This document shows, in pieces, positions 6,338 through 14,351 of a stretch of 18,322 nucleotides of DNA. The notes under the pieces are model-generated. The model saw only the letters and a program-made list of their open reading frames with translations. It had not been told where the DNA came from and searched no databases. Location of the stretch: NCBI GenBank assembly GCA_021162225.1, contig JAGGZB010000064.1:1-18322 (forward strand). The letters are read 5' to 3'. The stretch's first letter is position 1; each line of letters starts with the position of its first letter. The DNA comes from Candidatus Bathyarchaeota archaeon (GTDB taxonomy: Archaea > Thermoproteota > Bathyarchaeia > Bathyarchaeales > DTEX01). A program made the position numbers and the translations under genes.

Positions 6338-7105
6338 ATGTTCGGATTAGGGCTTGTCACTTATAATCTTGCGAAGGACTGGGATATCCCTACAATAATT
6401 AAGATGTGTTCCGAGACGGGTTTCGAGGCTGTTGAGCTTCGAACAACACACGCTCATGGAGTTGAACCATCAATTGACAAGAAGCAGAGGAATACTGTTA
6501 AAAGAATATTTGAAGATTCTCCTGTTCGATTATTAAGTCTCGGAACAGTATGCGAGTACCATGCTGCCGAAAAAGAAGAGGTTAACCGAAACATAGAGTT
6601 GACTAAAAAGTTTATAGAGCTTGCATATGATGTTGGCGCACTAGGCGTCAAGGTGAGACCCAATGGTCTTCAAGTGGATAAAGGAATACCGGTTGAAGAT
6701 ACATTAAGACAGATAGGTGATTCTCTTCGTAAGTGTGGGGAATACGCTGAGAATTATGGTGTAGAAATCTGGTTAGAGGTTCACGGCGAAGGAACGAGTA
6801 ACCTTCACTATATAAGAAGGATTATGGAGATCGCTGATCATGAGAATGTGGGGGTGTGCTGGAACTCAAACATGACGGATATCGTTAATGGTTCAATAAA
6901 AGAATCATTCAATCTAGTTAAGGACTGGATACGATCCGTTCATATTCATGAGCTTTATGACGAAGGATATCCATGGCATGAGCTCTTCGATTTGCTTAAG
7001 GCGCTGGGTTATGACCGGTACTGCTTGGCCGAGATTCCTGAGAGCAAAGAACCCAAGAGGCTCATGAAATATTACTCTGCGCTCTTTAAGGAGATGACGA
7101 AATAG
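6338..7105 (+). CDS. Sugar phosphate isomerase/epimerase-like TIM-barrel protein (AP endonuclease 2 family)
   Basis: The product is 255 residues, close to the usual family length, with the fold of xylose-isomerase-like TIM barrels. Likely metal ligands are E147 (IWLEVHGEG), H202 (VHIHE) and E232 (LAEIP). At the usual second acidic site the protein reads CWNSNMTD, with Asn176 where many relatives have Asp. The substrate is unknown. A longer reading from an ATG at 6323 is possible, but GAGGAG (6325-6330) lies inside it and exactly 7 bases before the ATG at 6338, after which the first barrel strand FGLGLVTYNL begins; I therefore prefer 6338. The gene leads a same-strand run with the PurD-like gene (59 bp later) and the HAD gene. 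Confidence 0.82.
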   Translation: MFGLGLVTYNLAKDWDIPTIIKMCSETGFEAVELRTTHAHGVEPSIDKKQRNTVKRIFEDSPVRLLSLGTVCEYHAAEKEEVNRNIELTKKFIELAYDVGALGVKVRPNGLQVDKGIPVEDTLRQIGDSLRKCGEYAENYGVEIWLEVHGEGTSNLHYIRRIMEIADHENVGVCWNSNMTDIVNGSIKESFNLVKDWIRSVHIHELYDEGYPWHELFDLLKALGYDRYCLAEIPESKEPKRLMKYYSALFKEMTK

Positions 7106-7164
7106 AACGCTGGGAGTTTAATTTTTAAGGGAACTCTTGCCTAAAAAGATTTGGAGCATGGATC

Positions 7165-8586
7165 GTGAGTACAATGGAGGAAATAGGCGTACTTGTAGTG
7201 TCTTATGGTTCTAGAGGAGCAGCCCTCCTAGATTCATTGCTTAGAAGCAGAGAGTACAAAGTAAATGCGTACGTCGCAGATAGACAGAAAAATCCATTCA
7301 ATACAAAAAATTCTAAGGAGCACGTTGTTATTCCATCTCTTGATCCCAACGAGATATGCAAGTTCGCCGCTAGATATAAGGAAAAGATAGACTTCGCAGT
7401 TGTGGGACCGGAAAAACCGATAATCGCCGGGCTGAGAGATCTTATGGAGAAGAATCTCGGAATCCCAGTGATCTGCCCAACGGAGAAATATGCTCTCGAA
7501 AAGAGTAAAGTAGCCCAGAGAATGCTCTTTAAAGAAGTAGTCCCAGAAGTTAATCCTAGATTCAAAGTTTTCGATCCAAAGGAATTCAAAAGCCTAAGCG
7601 AAGTTAAAAGGCATCTTTTCAAATGGCTTGACGAACTAGATAACAAGGTAGCTGTTAAGCCTGATATGCCAGCCGCAGGTAAGGGAGTCGGAGTATGGGG
7701 AGATCACTTTAACACCCGTGAAGAATTATACGAGCATTTCATGGCCAACTTTAAAGAAGGCAAAGTTATAGTGGAGGAAAAAATAGAAGGGGAAGAATCG
7801 AGCTTTCAAGCATTCTGTGATGGAAAGCATTTAGTTCCTCTTCCGGAAACCCGTGACTATAAGCGAGCCTTTGATGGTGACAAAGGACCAAACACGGGGG
7901 GTATGGGATCCTATAAGGACACTGGATACTACTTGCCATTCATGAATGAGAACGATTGGGAGAAAGAGAGAAGAATAGTTGAGAGGATATTCAATAAGCT
8001 TAGAGAGGGTGAATTTAATCCAGAGATCCGAGGAGTGCCTTTTTATGTCGCCTTCATTCATACGGCTCATGGACCTATGATCCTCGAGAACAATAGTAGA
8101 CCTGGAGATCCCGAAATAATGAATCTTCTTCCATTATTGAAAAGCGACTTTGTTGAAGTTTGCCTCCGGATGATTGAAGGATCCCTAACGCGGATTGATA
8201 TTGAGGCAAAGGCATCAGTAGTGACATATAAGGTTCCTCCAAGCTACGGTGGCTACGAGGAATTCTTCCCGGAAAAAGTTAGACGCGAAGAGATTGGAAC
8301 ACCCGTAATCCTGGATAAAGCTGAAGAGATCGCATCGAAATACGGAGACAATGTACGGATATATCCCGGATCCATGGAGGTAAGAGAGGATAAAAAGTTC
8401 TACGCACTCAAGTCCAGAACAGTCTGCACCGTGGGGATAGGCGACACCATCCAGGAAGCTCGAGAGATCTCCCTGGAGGTGCTGAGGGCTATAAAGGGCG
8501 GGGGATTATGGTACAGGACAGATATAGCCTCAAAGGAGCATATCTCAAAGAGCATAAGGCATATGAGAAAGCTTAGGAAAGATTGA
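7165..8586 (+). CDS. PurD-like ATP-grasp ligase (phosphoribosylamine-glycine ligase family)
   Basis: The product is 473 residues, longer than the typical 420-430 of PurD. PurD joins phosphoribosylamine and glycine with ATP in purine synthesis. The core is recognisable: GPE (81-83), PAAGKGVGV (169-177, ATP loop), EGEESSFQAF (208-217), DGDKGPNTGGMG (237-248), ENNSRPGDPE (308-317, with E308 and N310 as probable metal ligands) and RTDI (451-454). Two key sites differ. The N-terminal GGREHA loop is replaced by GSRGAAL (15-21), and RFGDPETQ reads RPGDPEIM. It may be a diverged purine enzyme or a paralog with another amine or acid substrate. The start is GTG, 8 bases after TTGGAG; ATG at 7174 is an alternative. 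No other pur gene is nearby. Confidence 0.82.
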   Translation: MSTMEEIGVLVVSYGSRGAALLDSLLRSREYKVNAYVADRQKNPFNTKNSKEHVVIPSLDPNEICKFAARYKEKIDFAVVGPEKPIIAGLRDLMEKNLGIPVICPTEKYALEKSKVAQRMLFKEVVPEVNPRFKVFDPKEFKSLSEVKRHLFKWLDELDNKVAVKPDMPAAGKGVGVWGDHFNTREELYEHFMANFKEGKVIVEEKIEGEESSFQAFCDGKHLVPLPETRDYKRAFDGDKGPNTGGMGSYKDTGYYLPFMNENDWEKERRIVERIFNKLREGEFNPEIRGVPFYVAFIHTAHGPMILENNSRPGDPEIMNLLPLLKSDFVEVCLRMIEGSLTRIDIEAKASVVTYKVPPSYGGYEEFFPEKVRREEIGTPVILDKAEEIASKYGDNVRIYPGSMEVREDKKFYALKSRTVCTVGIGDTIQEAREISLEVLRAIKGGGLWYRTDIASKEHISKSIRHMRKLRKD

Positions 8587-8590
8587 TAAA

Positions 8591-9673
8591 ATGGAAGAGG
8601 CAGTCTTCATAACAGATTGTGAAGGTCCAATCTCTAAGAACGATAATGCATTTGAGCTAGCAAGCCACTTTATACCGGATGGAGCGCGCTTCTTCACTCT
8701 TATTAGCAAATATGACGACATACAAGCAGACATAATTAGGAGACCCAACTATAAACCTGGAGATACTCTTAAGCTTATTCTACCCTTTCTAAAGGCTTAT
8801 GGAGCTACAAACGAGAGTATGAGGACTTTTTCATCTCAGAGCATACTTTTAGTTCCTGGAGCCGATGAGACATTAAGGTTTGTTCTAGGCATTATGCCCT
8901 CCTTTATTGTAAGCACAAGCTATGAGCATTATATATCTGCCCTATGCAGGGTGGTGGGCTTTCCAGAGGAGAACGTATACTGCACAAGGGTAGATCTCGA
9001 CAAGTATGTTCTTAGCGATGACGAGGTCAAGCGGCTGAGGGAGATAAGAAAAGAGATCTCCGATATGCCCATGCTTGAGATTCCAGAAAATGCGAAGAGG
9101 TTTGAAGATTTGCCCGTGGAAGTTCAACGTTCAGTTAGAAGACTAGATGAGATCTTTTGGAACGAGATCTTTCGGATGAAGGTCGGAAGAATATTTAGGG
9201 AGGTCAATCCCATAGGGGGATCCGAAAAGGCTAGAGCCGTAAAAGAGATAGTTGACAAAGCCAGGGTAGATTTGTCAAACGTCATATATTTCGGCGACAG
9301 TATAACAGATGTTGATCCATTCAGAATCGTCCGAAAAGCCGGGGGGCTAGCAGTCTCATTTAATGGAAATCAGTATGCGATAAGGGAAGCTGAAATAGCG
9401 GTGATGTCACATAACACTATAGTAATCTCCATCCTCGCCGATGTATTCAGGAAATTCGGAAAAGAAGAAGTTATACGCCTCGTAGAGGATTGGTCACTAT
9501 CCCGTCTAGAAGGTCTCTGTGAACAGTCTTTGCTGAAAAAACTATCTAGTCTTCCAGAGGATAAAGCCCCAAGAGTAGAAAGGATAACGCCCGAAAACAT
9601 GAGCCGTCTCATCCATGAAAGTAGCGAATTTAGAAAGACTGTGAGGGGAGAGGCTATAGGGAGACTTGGATAG
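8591..9673 (+). CDS. HAD-superfamily hydrolase, archaeal type, substrate unknown
   Basis: The product is 360 residues and resembles the archaeal HAD group catalogued as COG4030. HAD motifs are in order: motif I TDCEGPI with nucleophile D9 and E11 (the second acid is Glu, not the usual Asp of phosphatases), motif II VSTS (107-110), motif III K213 (GSEKARAV), and motif IV GDSITDVD with D236 and D240. A large helical cap lies about 20-100 and 120-205. The last 80 residues are a charged helical tail. It begins 4 bp after the PurD-like stop, so the two are probably co-translated. It is likely a phosphatase acting on a product or by-product of that step, but this is inference. AGGA (8575-8578) is a weak ribosome site. 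Confidence 0.8.
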   Translation: MEEAVFITDCEGPISKNDNAFELASHFIPDGARFFTLISKYDDIQADIIRRPNYKPGDTLKLILPFLKAYGATNESMRTFSSQSILLVPGADETLRFVLGIMPSFIVSTSYEHYISALCRVVGFPEENVYCTRVDLDKYVLSDDEVKRLREIRKEISDMPMLEIPENAKRFEDLPVEVQRSVRRLDEIFWNEIFRMKVGRIFREVNPIGGSEKARAVKEIVDKARVDLSNVIYFGDSITDVDPFRIVRKAGGLAVSFNGNQYAIREAEIAVMSHNTIVISILADVFRKFGKEEVIRLVEDWSLSRLEGLCEQSLLKKLSSLPEDKAPRVERITPENMSRLIHESSEFRKTVRGEAIGRLG

Positions 9674-9875
9674 ACAACATTGCGAAAACACCGTTATTAA
9701 GATTCATTCAATTTTGTTTTGTTCATTCTGATACTATAGAATAAAGATTGTAGTGTTGGTTAGGGTCTTTTTCGCTGATAGAGACGCTAGACACCTAGTT
9801 CAGCTCGCCAGTTCACAACCCTTTTTATCTTCATGGTTAATCTTCGTCCAGAAAAGGTAGGAGAACGTATGCATA
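9674..9875 (+). promoter_or_regulatory. Intergenic region with pilin promoter and Shine-Dalgarno
   Basis: The 202-bp spacer has no gene that I can support. Near its right end CCTTTTTATCTTC (9820-9832) is a TATA-like element, and GGTAGGAG (9856-9863) is a ribosome-binding site 12 bases before the ATG at 9876. An overlapping ATG at 9869 is closer to it but opens a different frame with no pilin sequence. Confidence 0.4.
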
Positions 9876-10451
9876 ATGAGGGCGCTCAGCAACAAGATCG
9901 CATTGAGCACCGTAGTTACGACATTGATAATTCTGGTTGTTTCCGTGCTTCTCGCTGGAGTAGTCACGATGTATGCTATTAACATCACATCGACACGAAC
10001 TCAGCAAGAAGATCTGAGACTCTCCAAACAAGTTGTGTGGGTTAATGTCACTGGTGATTATTCATATGCAGCCTTAACAATCGATAATGTTGGAGGAAGA
10101 GACGTAGTTATAGACAAGATTCAAGTGAGAGGAGTTGAAGCCAGCTGGAGTAGCGTTGCCTATCTGAGACTTGACTCTCCAGTCAGCGGCTCCTTGCTGG
10201 CACCAAATTCTTCATATGCTAGTAGTTTGCCGTCAACAGGCTTTGAGTACATCTCGGGAACGACTGGCGACTTCAGCACGGCCTCCAGCGATATACCATT
10301 AGCTTCGGGCGATACGCTGGTGATCTACATTAAAAACCCAGATAGCATAAGCTCAAGTGATATAGGCACAACAGTGGGCATAACAGTATTCACCGAGAAT
10401 GCTCAATACTACGTGGAGTGCAATGTACAAACAAGCGAAGAAGCCTCGTGA
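9876..10451 (+). CDS. Type IV pilin/archaellin-like secreted surface protein
   Basis: The product is 191 residues. A short basic head (MRALSNK) precedes one hydrophobic helix at 8-36 (IALSTVVTTLIILVVSVLLAG), the hallmark of archaeal type III signal peptides processed by prepilin/prearchaellin peptidases. After it comes a Ser/Thr-rich beta domain with N-glycosylation sequons at N36, N57 and N111. It may form a pilus or archaellum-like filament or be a single-pass membrane-anchored protein. No peptidase, ATPase or platform gene is in the window, so it is a stand-alone gene. The cleavage site is not obvious; it would be near K7-A9. The gene has its own promoter and is followed by T-rich termination signals. 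Confidence 0.8.
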   Translation: MRALSNKIALSTVVTTLIILVVSVLLAGVVTMYAINITSTRTQQEDLRLSKQVVWVNVTGDYSYAALTIDNVGGRDVVIDKIQVRGVEASWSSVAYLRLDSPVSGSLLAPNSSYASSLPSTGFEYISGTTGDFSTASSDIPLASGDTLVIYIKNPDSISSSDIGTTVGITVFTENAQYYVECNVQTSEEAS

Positions 10452-10520
10452 TGAGATCCAGTAATGCTATTGAACTAGTGATGATGGTTAAGAAAGGTCT
10501 AAAGAACATCCTTCCCCCTC

Positions 10521-10555
10521 TTTTTTTTGGTACAGAAAGAATCTTTTTGTTTTTT
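10521..10555 (+). terminator. Oligo-T tracts after the pilin-like gene
   Basis: A C-rich stretch leads into T8 (10521-10528), followed by a second T-rich block (10543-10555). These are typical intrinsic archaeal stop signals and separate the pilin transcript from the next gene. Confidence 0.5.
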
Positions 10556-10569
10556 ATCTCAAGAACCAA

Positions 10570-10607
10570 CTTAAATTTATCTTAAATTCTTAAACAGTTA
10601 TGTGGAG
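10570..10607 (+). promoter_or_regulatory. Promoter and ribosome-binding site of the GH38 gene
   Basis: CTTAAATTTATC (10570-10581) is TATA-like; initiation near 10600 would give a very short leader. GGAG (10604-10607) lies 8 bases before the TTG at 10616 and supports that start. Confidence 0.5.
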
Positions 10608-10615
10608 ATTGAAAA

Positions 10616-13333
10616 TTGAAGCGCAGAATTCATCTAGTTCCAACCTTCCATTACGACTTAGCATATTTAATGAGCTTCGAAGAATACTTTCCTAGACTCA
10701 AATACATTTTCACAGAATTGCTGAACATCATGGAAAGATTTCCCAGTTATAAATTTATGTTTGAGCAAGCTATACTACTTGATTTATTTAAGGAGATCTG
10801 TCCAGAGCACTTAGATAAGCTAAAAGCCTTAATCTCCTCTGGAAGATTAGAGATTACGGGTTTTTACGTACAGACAGATACCAATATACCCTGTGGGGAA
10901 TCATTGATCAGAAACGCAGTCTTCGCTAATAGGCTCATAAGTGAGATGGGAGGAAAAGCAAGAGTAGCGTGGATGGGAGACGTTTTCGGCTTGAATGCTC
11001 AGATTCCACAGATAACAAAATCGTGCGGCTACGAATATATAGCATTTTCACGCGGCTTAAAAGAGAATGCTAAGCATTCCGAGTTTCTCTGGGAGGGTCT
11101 TGATGGAACACGTATACCTACATATTACGGTAGCTATGGCGGCGTTCAATTCACAGGAGAAGTAGATAATGATATTAAGAGACTCCGCGAAGCCTTAGAG
11201 AAACGTATCCCCCTAGCATCTACTTCTAACATTTTCCTTCCGAACGGTGGAGACTGGGTGATACCCTCCCGAAGCGCACCAGAAGTCATAAGAGCATGGA
11301 ATAGGCTGAGCGAGGATGATAAAATCTCATTTTCTACGGTAACCGAATTCTTCGACTCTATGATGGCTGAGAGACCTAGGCTAAAAGTTTTGAGGAAGGA
11401 GATGAATCCAGTTCTTCAAGGATGCTACGGAAGCCGAATCGAGCTCAAGAAGATGAACAGAGAAGCTGAGACCAAGCTTGTTAATGCCGAGAAGATTTCT
11501 GCTATTAAATTCTTGATGGGCGGCTCCTACCCGGAGAAGAATCTCAAGAAAGCTTGGAAGAAGCTCTTACTAAATCAGTTTCACGACGTGATATGCGGAA
11601 CATGCGTGGACGAGGTTTTTGATCAAGCCGTTAAATGGTATAAAGAAATCTTAGAGATGGCAGATGAGAGTATAGCTTCAGGTATAGACCTTATAACGCA
11701 GCATATAAGGGACATAAGAGACGCCAAAGGAACATTAGTCATAGTTTTTAATCCTTTATGTTTCGATAGAAAGGATATTGTAAAATTAAGAGTCACGATA
11801 GTTAAGCCAGGCGTTAAGGGACTGCGAGTGTTCGATGAAGATAATAAAGAGATACCTGCCCAGCTCGTGGATAAAATTTATTACAGTAGCCCGCCGCCAC
11901 CGTATATCCCGATGAGAAATGATCGACAGAACGGAGAAACCGGAGGAGTAGAAGGTGTTGATGAAGAAGGGTCATTTGCATCAGCCACTCAATTATCCGC
12001 TGAGGATTCCATGGAGCTAAGAGAAGCTACCTTAATTTTTGCGGCGGAGATCCCTGCTTTAGGCTACAGGACATTTAGGATCGAAGAGACTAAAGAGAAC
12101 CCCTCTTATCCTACCAGCATTAGAATAAGAGGAAAGACGATCGAGAACAGATTCTACCGCATAACCTTTAACAGGGATGGAACCATACGTAGCATAATTG
12201 ACAAAAAGAAAAATTTCGAATTTGTAAATCCTAACTATCCTTTTGCAAATAATCTGCTTCTACAGATTGACAGAGGGGATTTCTATACCATTTTGCCTTT
12301 GGTGAATAATAAGGATCCTCCTCCATATAGAATCTATGATATAATAAGCGGCGTTTTCAAAGGGCGAAAGGATATCGAGGAGCTTACAACTGGGGAAAGA
12401 TTCCTGCTGGAGAGAATAAAAAGCGGAACTGAGGATCTAAAGCTTTGGGGCTTCGCGGAGTCCAGAAATGCACCTAATAAGATTGAAATAATCGAGAGCG
12501 GTCCCGTAAGAGCCACAGTAAAGATTGAAGGGGTCATAAAATTCTGGACTGGCATACGCGTACACTTTATCCAGTATGTGCATATATACGATGAAATACC
12601 TCGGATTGACTTTGAAACGCTTCTCTTGCCAAGTGGGAGAAACTACCGCATTAGAGTATGCTTCCCAATAAACGTTAAAAAAGGAATTATTCGACATGAA
12701 ATTCCCTTCGGATATATTGAAAGACCGGAAGGGGAGTACCCTGCCCAAAACTGGATAGACCATAGCGATGATGAAAAAGGGCTTTGTGTGATTAACCGTG
12801 GTCTTCCCGGCAACAATGTTGTTGATGATATTGCTATGATAACGCTCATGCGGTCCGTGGCATTCGAGTACAAAGGTGAGAGCAGGAAGGGGTTCGGGGA
12901 AGGAACGCTTCATTCTTTCCAATACTCTATCGTCCCGTTCATAAAGGAGGATCCGGAATACAGACCCTACATCCACGGTTTAGAAGTGAATACTCCTCTC
13001 ATAGCTAAGGTAATAATCAGAGATTCTAAAAATGCTCCTAGCAAGCGATTCAGGTTGCCGTTAAAATATAGTTTTCTCAGAGTGAAGCCACTTAACGTGG
13101 TTCTCTCAGCGATGCTGGTGGATGGAGGCTGCTTTGTACTAAGAGTTTATGAGGCTGAAGGAAAATCTACAGAGTGCGAAATCAGCATCAAAGCCTACGT
13201 TAAGAAAGCTGTAGAAGAGAATTGCATAGGACGAAGGATTAAAGATCTCGAAGTGGCAACTGGCATGAAAGGCTCCATGATTAAGATAGGCCTGAAGCCT
13301 TTTGAAATAAAAACCATAAGGCTATATCTGTAA
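10616..13333 (+). CDS. Glycoside hydrolase family 38 (alpha-mannosidase family) protein
   Basis: The product is 905 residues, in the range for GH38 enzymes that remove alpha-linked mannose. Zinc and catalytic residues are visible: H12 and D14 (TFHYDLAYL), probable nucleophile D122 (AWMGDVFGLNAQIPQI), and H323-D324 (LLLNQFHDVICGT). The family motif GCYGSRIELKKMNREAE (269-285) lies in the middle helical domain. The long C-terminal half fits the beta-sandwich domains; an acidic, Gly-rich insert near 423-448 is probably a flexible loop. There is no signal peptide, so it is likely cytosolic. The common HxDxxW start of the motif is altered (Tyr13, no Trp), and DPFGH reads DVFGL. The start is TTG. 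The neighbours give no pathway; roles in glycan turnover or N-glycan recycling are possible. Confidence 0.88.
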   Translation: MKRRIHLVPTFHYDLAYLMSFEEYFPRLKYIFTELLNIMERFPSYKFMFEQAILLDLFKEICPEHLDKLKALISSGRLEITGFYVQTDTNIPCGESLIRNAVFANRLISEMGGKARVAWMGDVFGLNAQIPQITKSCGYEYIAFSRGLKENAKHSEFLWEGLDGTRIPTYYGSYGGVQFTGEVDNDIKRLREALEKRIPLASTSNIFLPNGGDWVIPSRSAPEVIRAWNRLSEDDKISFSTVTEFFDSMMAERPRLKVLRKEMNPVLQGCYGSRIELKKMNREAETKLVNAEKISAIKFLMGGSYPEKNLKKAWKKLLLNQFHDVICGTCVDEVFDQAVKWYKEILEMADESIASGIDLITQHIRDIRDAKGTLVIVFNPLCFDRKDIVKLRVTIVKPGVKGLRVFDEDNKEIPAQLVDKIYYSSPPPPYIPMRNDRQNGETGGVEGVDEEGSFASATQLSAEDSMELREATLIFAAEIPALGYRTFRIEETKENPSYPTSIRIRGKTIENRFYRITFNRDGTIRSIIDKKKNFEFVNPNYPFANNLLLQIDRGDFYTILPLVNNKDPPPYRIYDIISGVFKGRKDIEELTTGERFLLERIKSGTEDLKLWGFAESRNAPNKIEIIESGPVRATVKIEGVIKFWTGIRVHFIQYVHIYDEIPRIDFETLLLPSGRNYRIRVCFPINVKKGIIRHEIPFGYIERPEGEYPAQNWIDHSDDEKGLCVINRGLPGNNVVDDIAMITLMRSVAFEYKGESRKGFGEGTLHSFQYSIVPFIKEDPEYRPYIHGLEVNTPLIAKVIIRDSKNAPSKRFRLPLKYSFLRVKPLNVVLSAMLVDGGCFVLRVYEAEGKSTECEISIKAYVKKAVEENCIGRRIKDLEVATGMKGSMIKIGLKPFEIKTIRLYL

Positions 13334-13408
13334 TCGCTTTTATAGCGTCATGATTTACTAAAAACGAAGAGAGGTTTTTCTTCTTATAGCATCCGGCTAA
13401 ACTGAAGA

Positions 13409-13415
13409 TTTTTTT
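13409..13415 (+). terminator. Oligo-T tract after the GH38 gene
   Basis: T7 lies 76 bp after the GH38 stop in the 113-bp convergent gap (13334-13446) and probably ends its transcript. On the minus strand a small hairpin AAGCC-loop-GGCTT (13420-13435) lies just past the UppP stop but lacks a following T run. The gap holds no gene. Confidence 0.4.
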
Positions 13416-13446
13416 ATTCAAGCCTCAAAGGGCTTATTATTCTGGA

Positions 13447-14247
13447 TTAGATCGCGGAGATCACGGTTATTAGGCCTAAGACTAAGCAAAGAATCCACAT
13501 GTTAACTTTCCGAGCGATTCTAAGAAGCAGATCTATCGAGATTATTCCTACGATGAAGGAGGCAAGACATCCTAGGATCACCTCCACTGATCCAAGCGCA
13601 GGTAAGCCTTTCATGGCATTTAGACCTATCTCCGCTGCTAGAACAGCCGGGACACTCATGAGAAATGATATCTTAAGAGAAGATTCGGAGTCAAACCTTC
13701 TGAAAAGGAGGAAAGAGATCGTTATTCCAGAACGGGACACACCTGGAAAGGCTGATAATCCCTGAACAACCCCAAGAAGCAAGCCGTCCGTCACGGTTAT
13801 ATCATCTATGCTCCGCGTTCCAAGCGTTCCAAGGTTCCCCGCTTTTCTCTGAACTATGCCAGTAAATATTAAGGCCGCTCCAATAAGCATAAAGAAGAGA
13901 TTTCCAAACCTAGTTGCCGTCCTTGCAAGTCTAAAAACTGGGTAGCCAACTATTCCCGTAAACAAAGTTGAGAGGATAAGGAATGTTATTAGACGGTTCT
14001 CCCTCTTGCCTAGCGTTCTGAATCTGTATTTTGGCATCGCCTTTAAGAGGTTCCAAAAGGTTTTCCTAAAATATATCAGTGCAGAAATAAGAGTTCCAGT
14101 ATGCAGGTAAACTGATATGCTTAATGCTTCAGCCTCGTTTATCCCGAGAAAAGAGACCATAAAGAGAACTAGGTTTCCTTGGCTCGAAATTGGAAGCCAC
14201 TCAATAAATCCCTGAATTATGCCTAGAATTATGATCTCAAGCAACAT
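13447..14247 (-). CDS. uppP: UppP/BacA-type polyprenyl pyrophosphate phosphatase, integral membrane
   Basis: The product is 266 residues from the preferred start, typical of UppP, which dephosphorylates C55-type (in archaea dolichyl-type) lipid pyrophosphates so the carrier can be reused in glycan assembly. Motif 1 is GIIQGFIEWLPISSQGNL (9-26) with E16; motif 2 is GVVQGLSAFPGVSRSG (159-174) with R172. Several hydrophobic segments span the chain. The usual SSSGH ends in Asn here (SSQGN), the archaeal-style variant. A longer reading to 14364 would overlap the next gene and add 39 residues. I prefer the ATG at 14247 because the product then begins right at the first membrane helix and a TATA element (14271-14280) lies about 28 bp upstream. 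Confidence 0.9.
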   Translation of the reverse strand: MLLEIIILGIIQGFIEWLPISSQGNLVLFMVSFLGINEAEALSISVYLHTGTLISALIYFRKTFWNLLKAMPKYRFRTLGKRENRLITFLILSTLFTGIVGYPVFRLARTATRFGNLFFMLIGAALIFTGIVQRKAGNLGTLGTRSIDDITVTDGLLLGVVQGLSAFPGVSRSGITISFLLFRRFDSESSLKISFLMSVPAVLAAEIGLNAMKGLPALGSVEVILGCLASFIVGIISIDLLLRIARKVNMWILCLVLGLITVISAI

Positions 14248-14270
14248 CGCATTAACAGAAGTAGCCTTGG

Positions 14271-14280
14271 ATATAGATAA
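14271..14280 (-). promoter_or_regulatory. TATA element of uppP, implying a leaderless mRNA
   Basis: The minus strand reads TTATCTATAT, centred about 28 bp before the ATG at 14247, and no Shine-Dalgarno sequence precedes that ATG. This spacing matches a leaderless archaeal transcript and argues against the longer reading that would start at 14364. Confidence 0.5.
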
Positions 14281-14351
14281 GTGAATCGTTTCTACAGGTG
14301 GGGTTAACGAAAGACCTATAGGGATTAATATGGGAATTATGGTGAGATGAA

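Noticed and set aside
7203..7646. A 147-codon minus-strand frame inside the PurD-like gene
   Set aside because: It is antisense to the ATP-grasp protein, has Ser/Leu-rich composition and no motif.
9800..10031. Two overlapping short minus-strand frames across the pilin start
   Set aside because: They are antisense to the pilin signal helix and its promoter, mutually overlapping, and show no recognisable features.
12437..12976. A 179-codon open frame on the minus strand inside the GH38 gene
   Set aside because: It is antisense to well-conserved GH38 sequence and its translation shows no domain; it is a by-product of codon composition.
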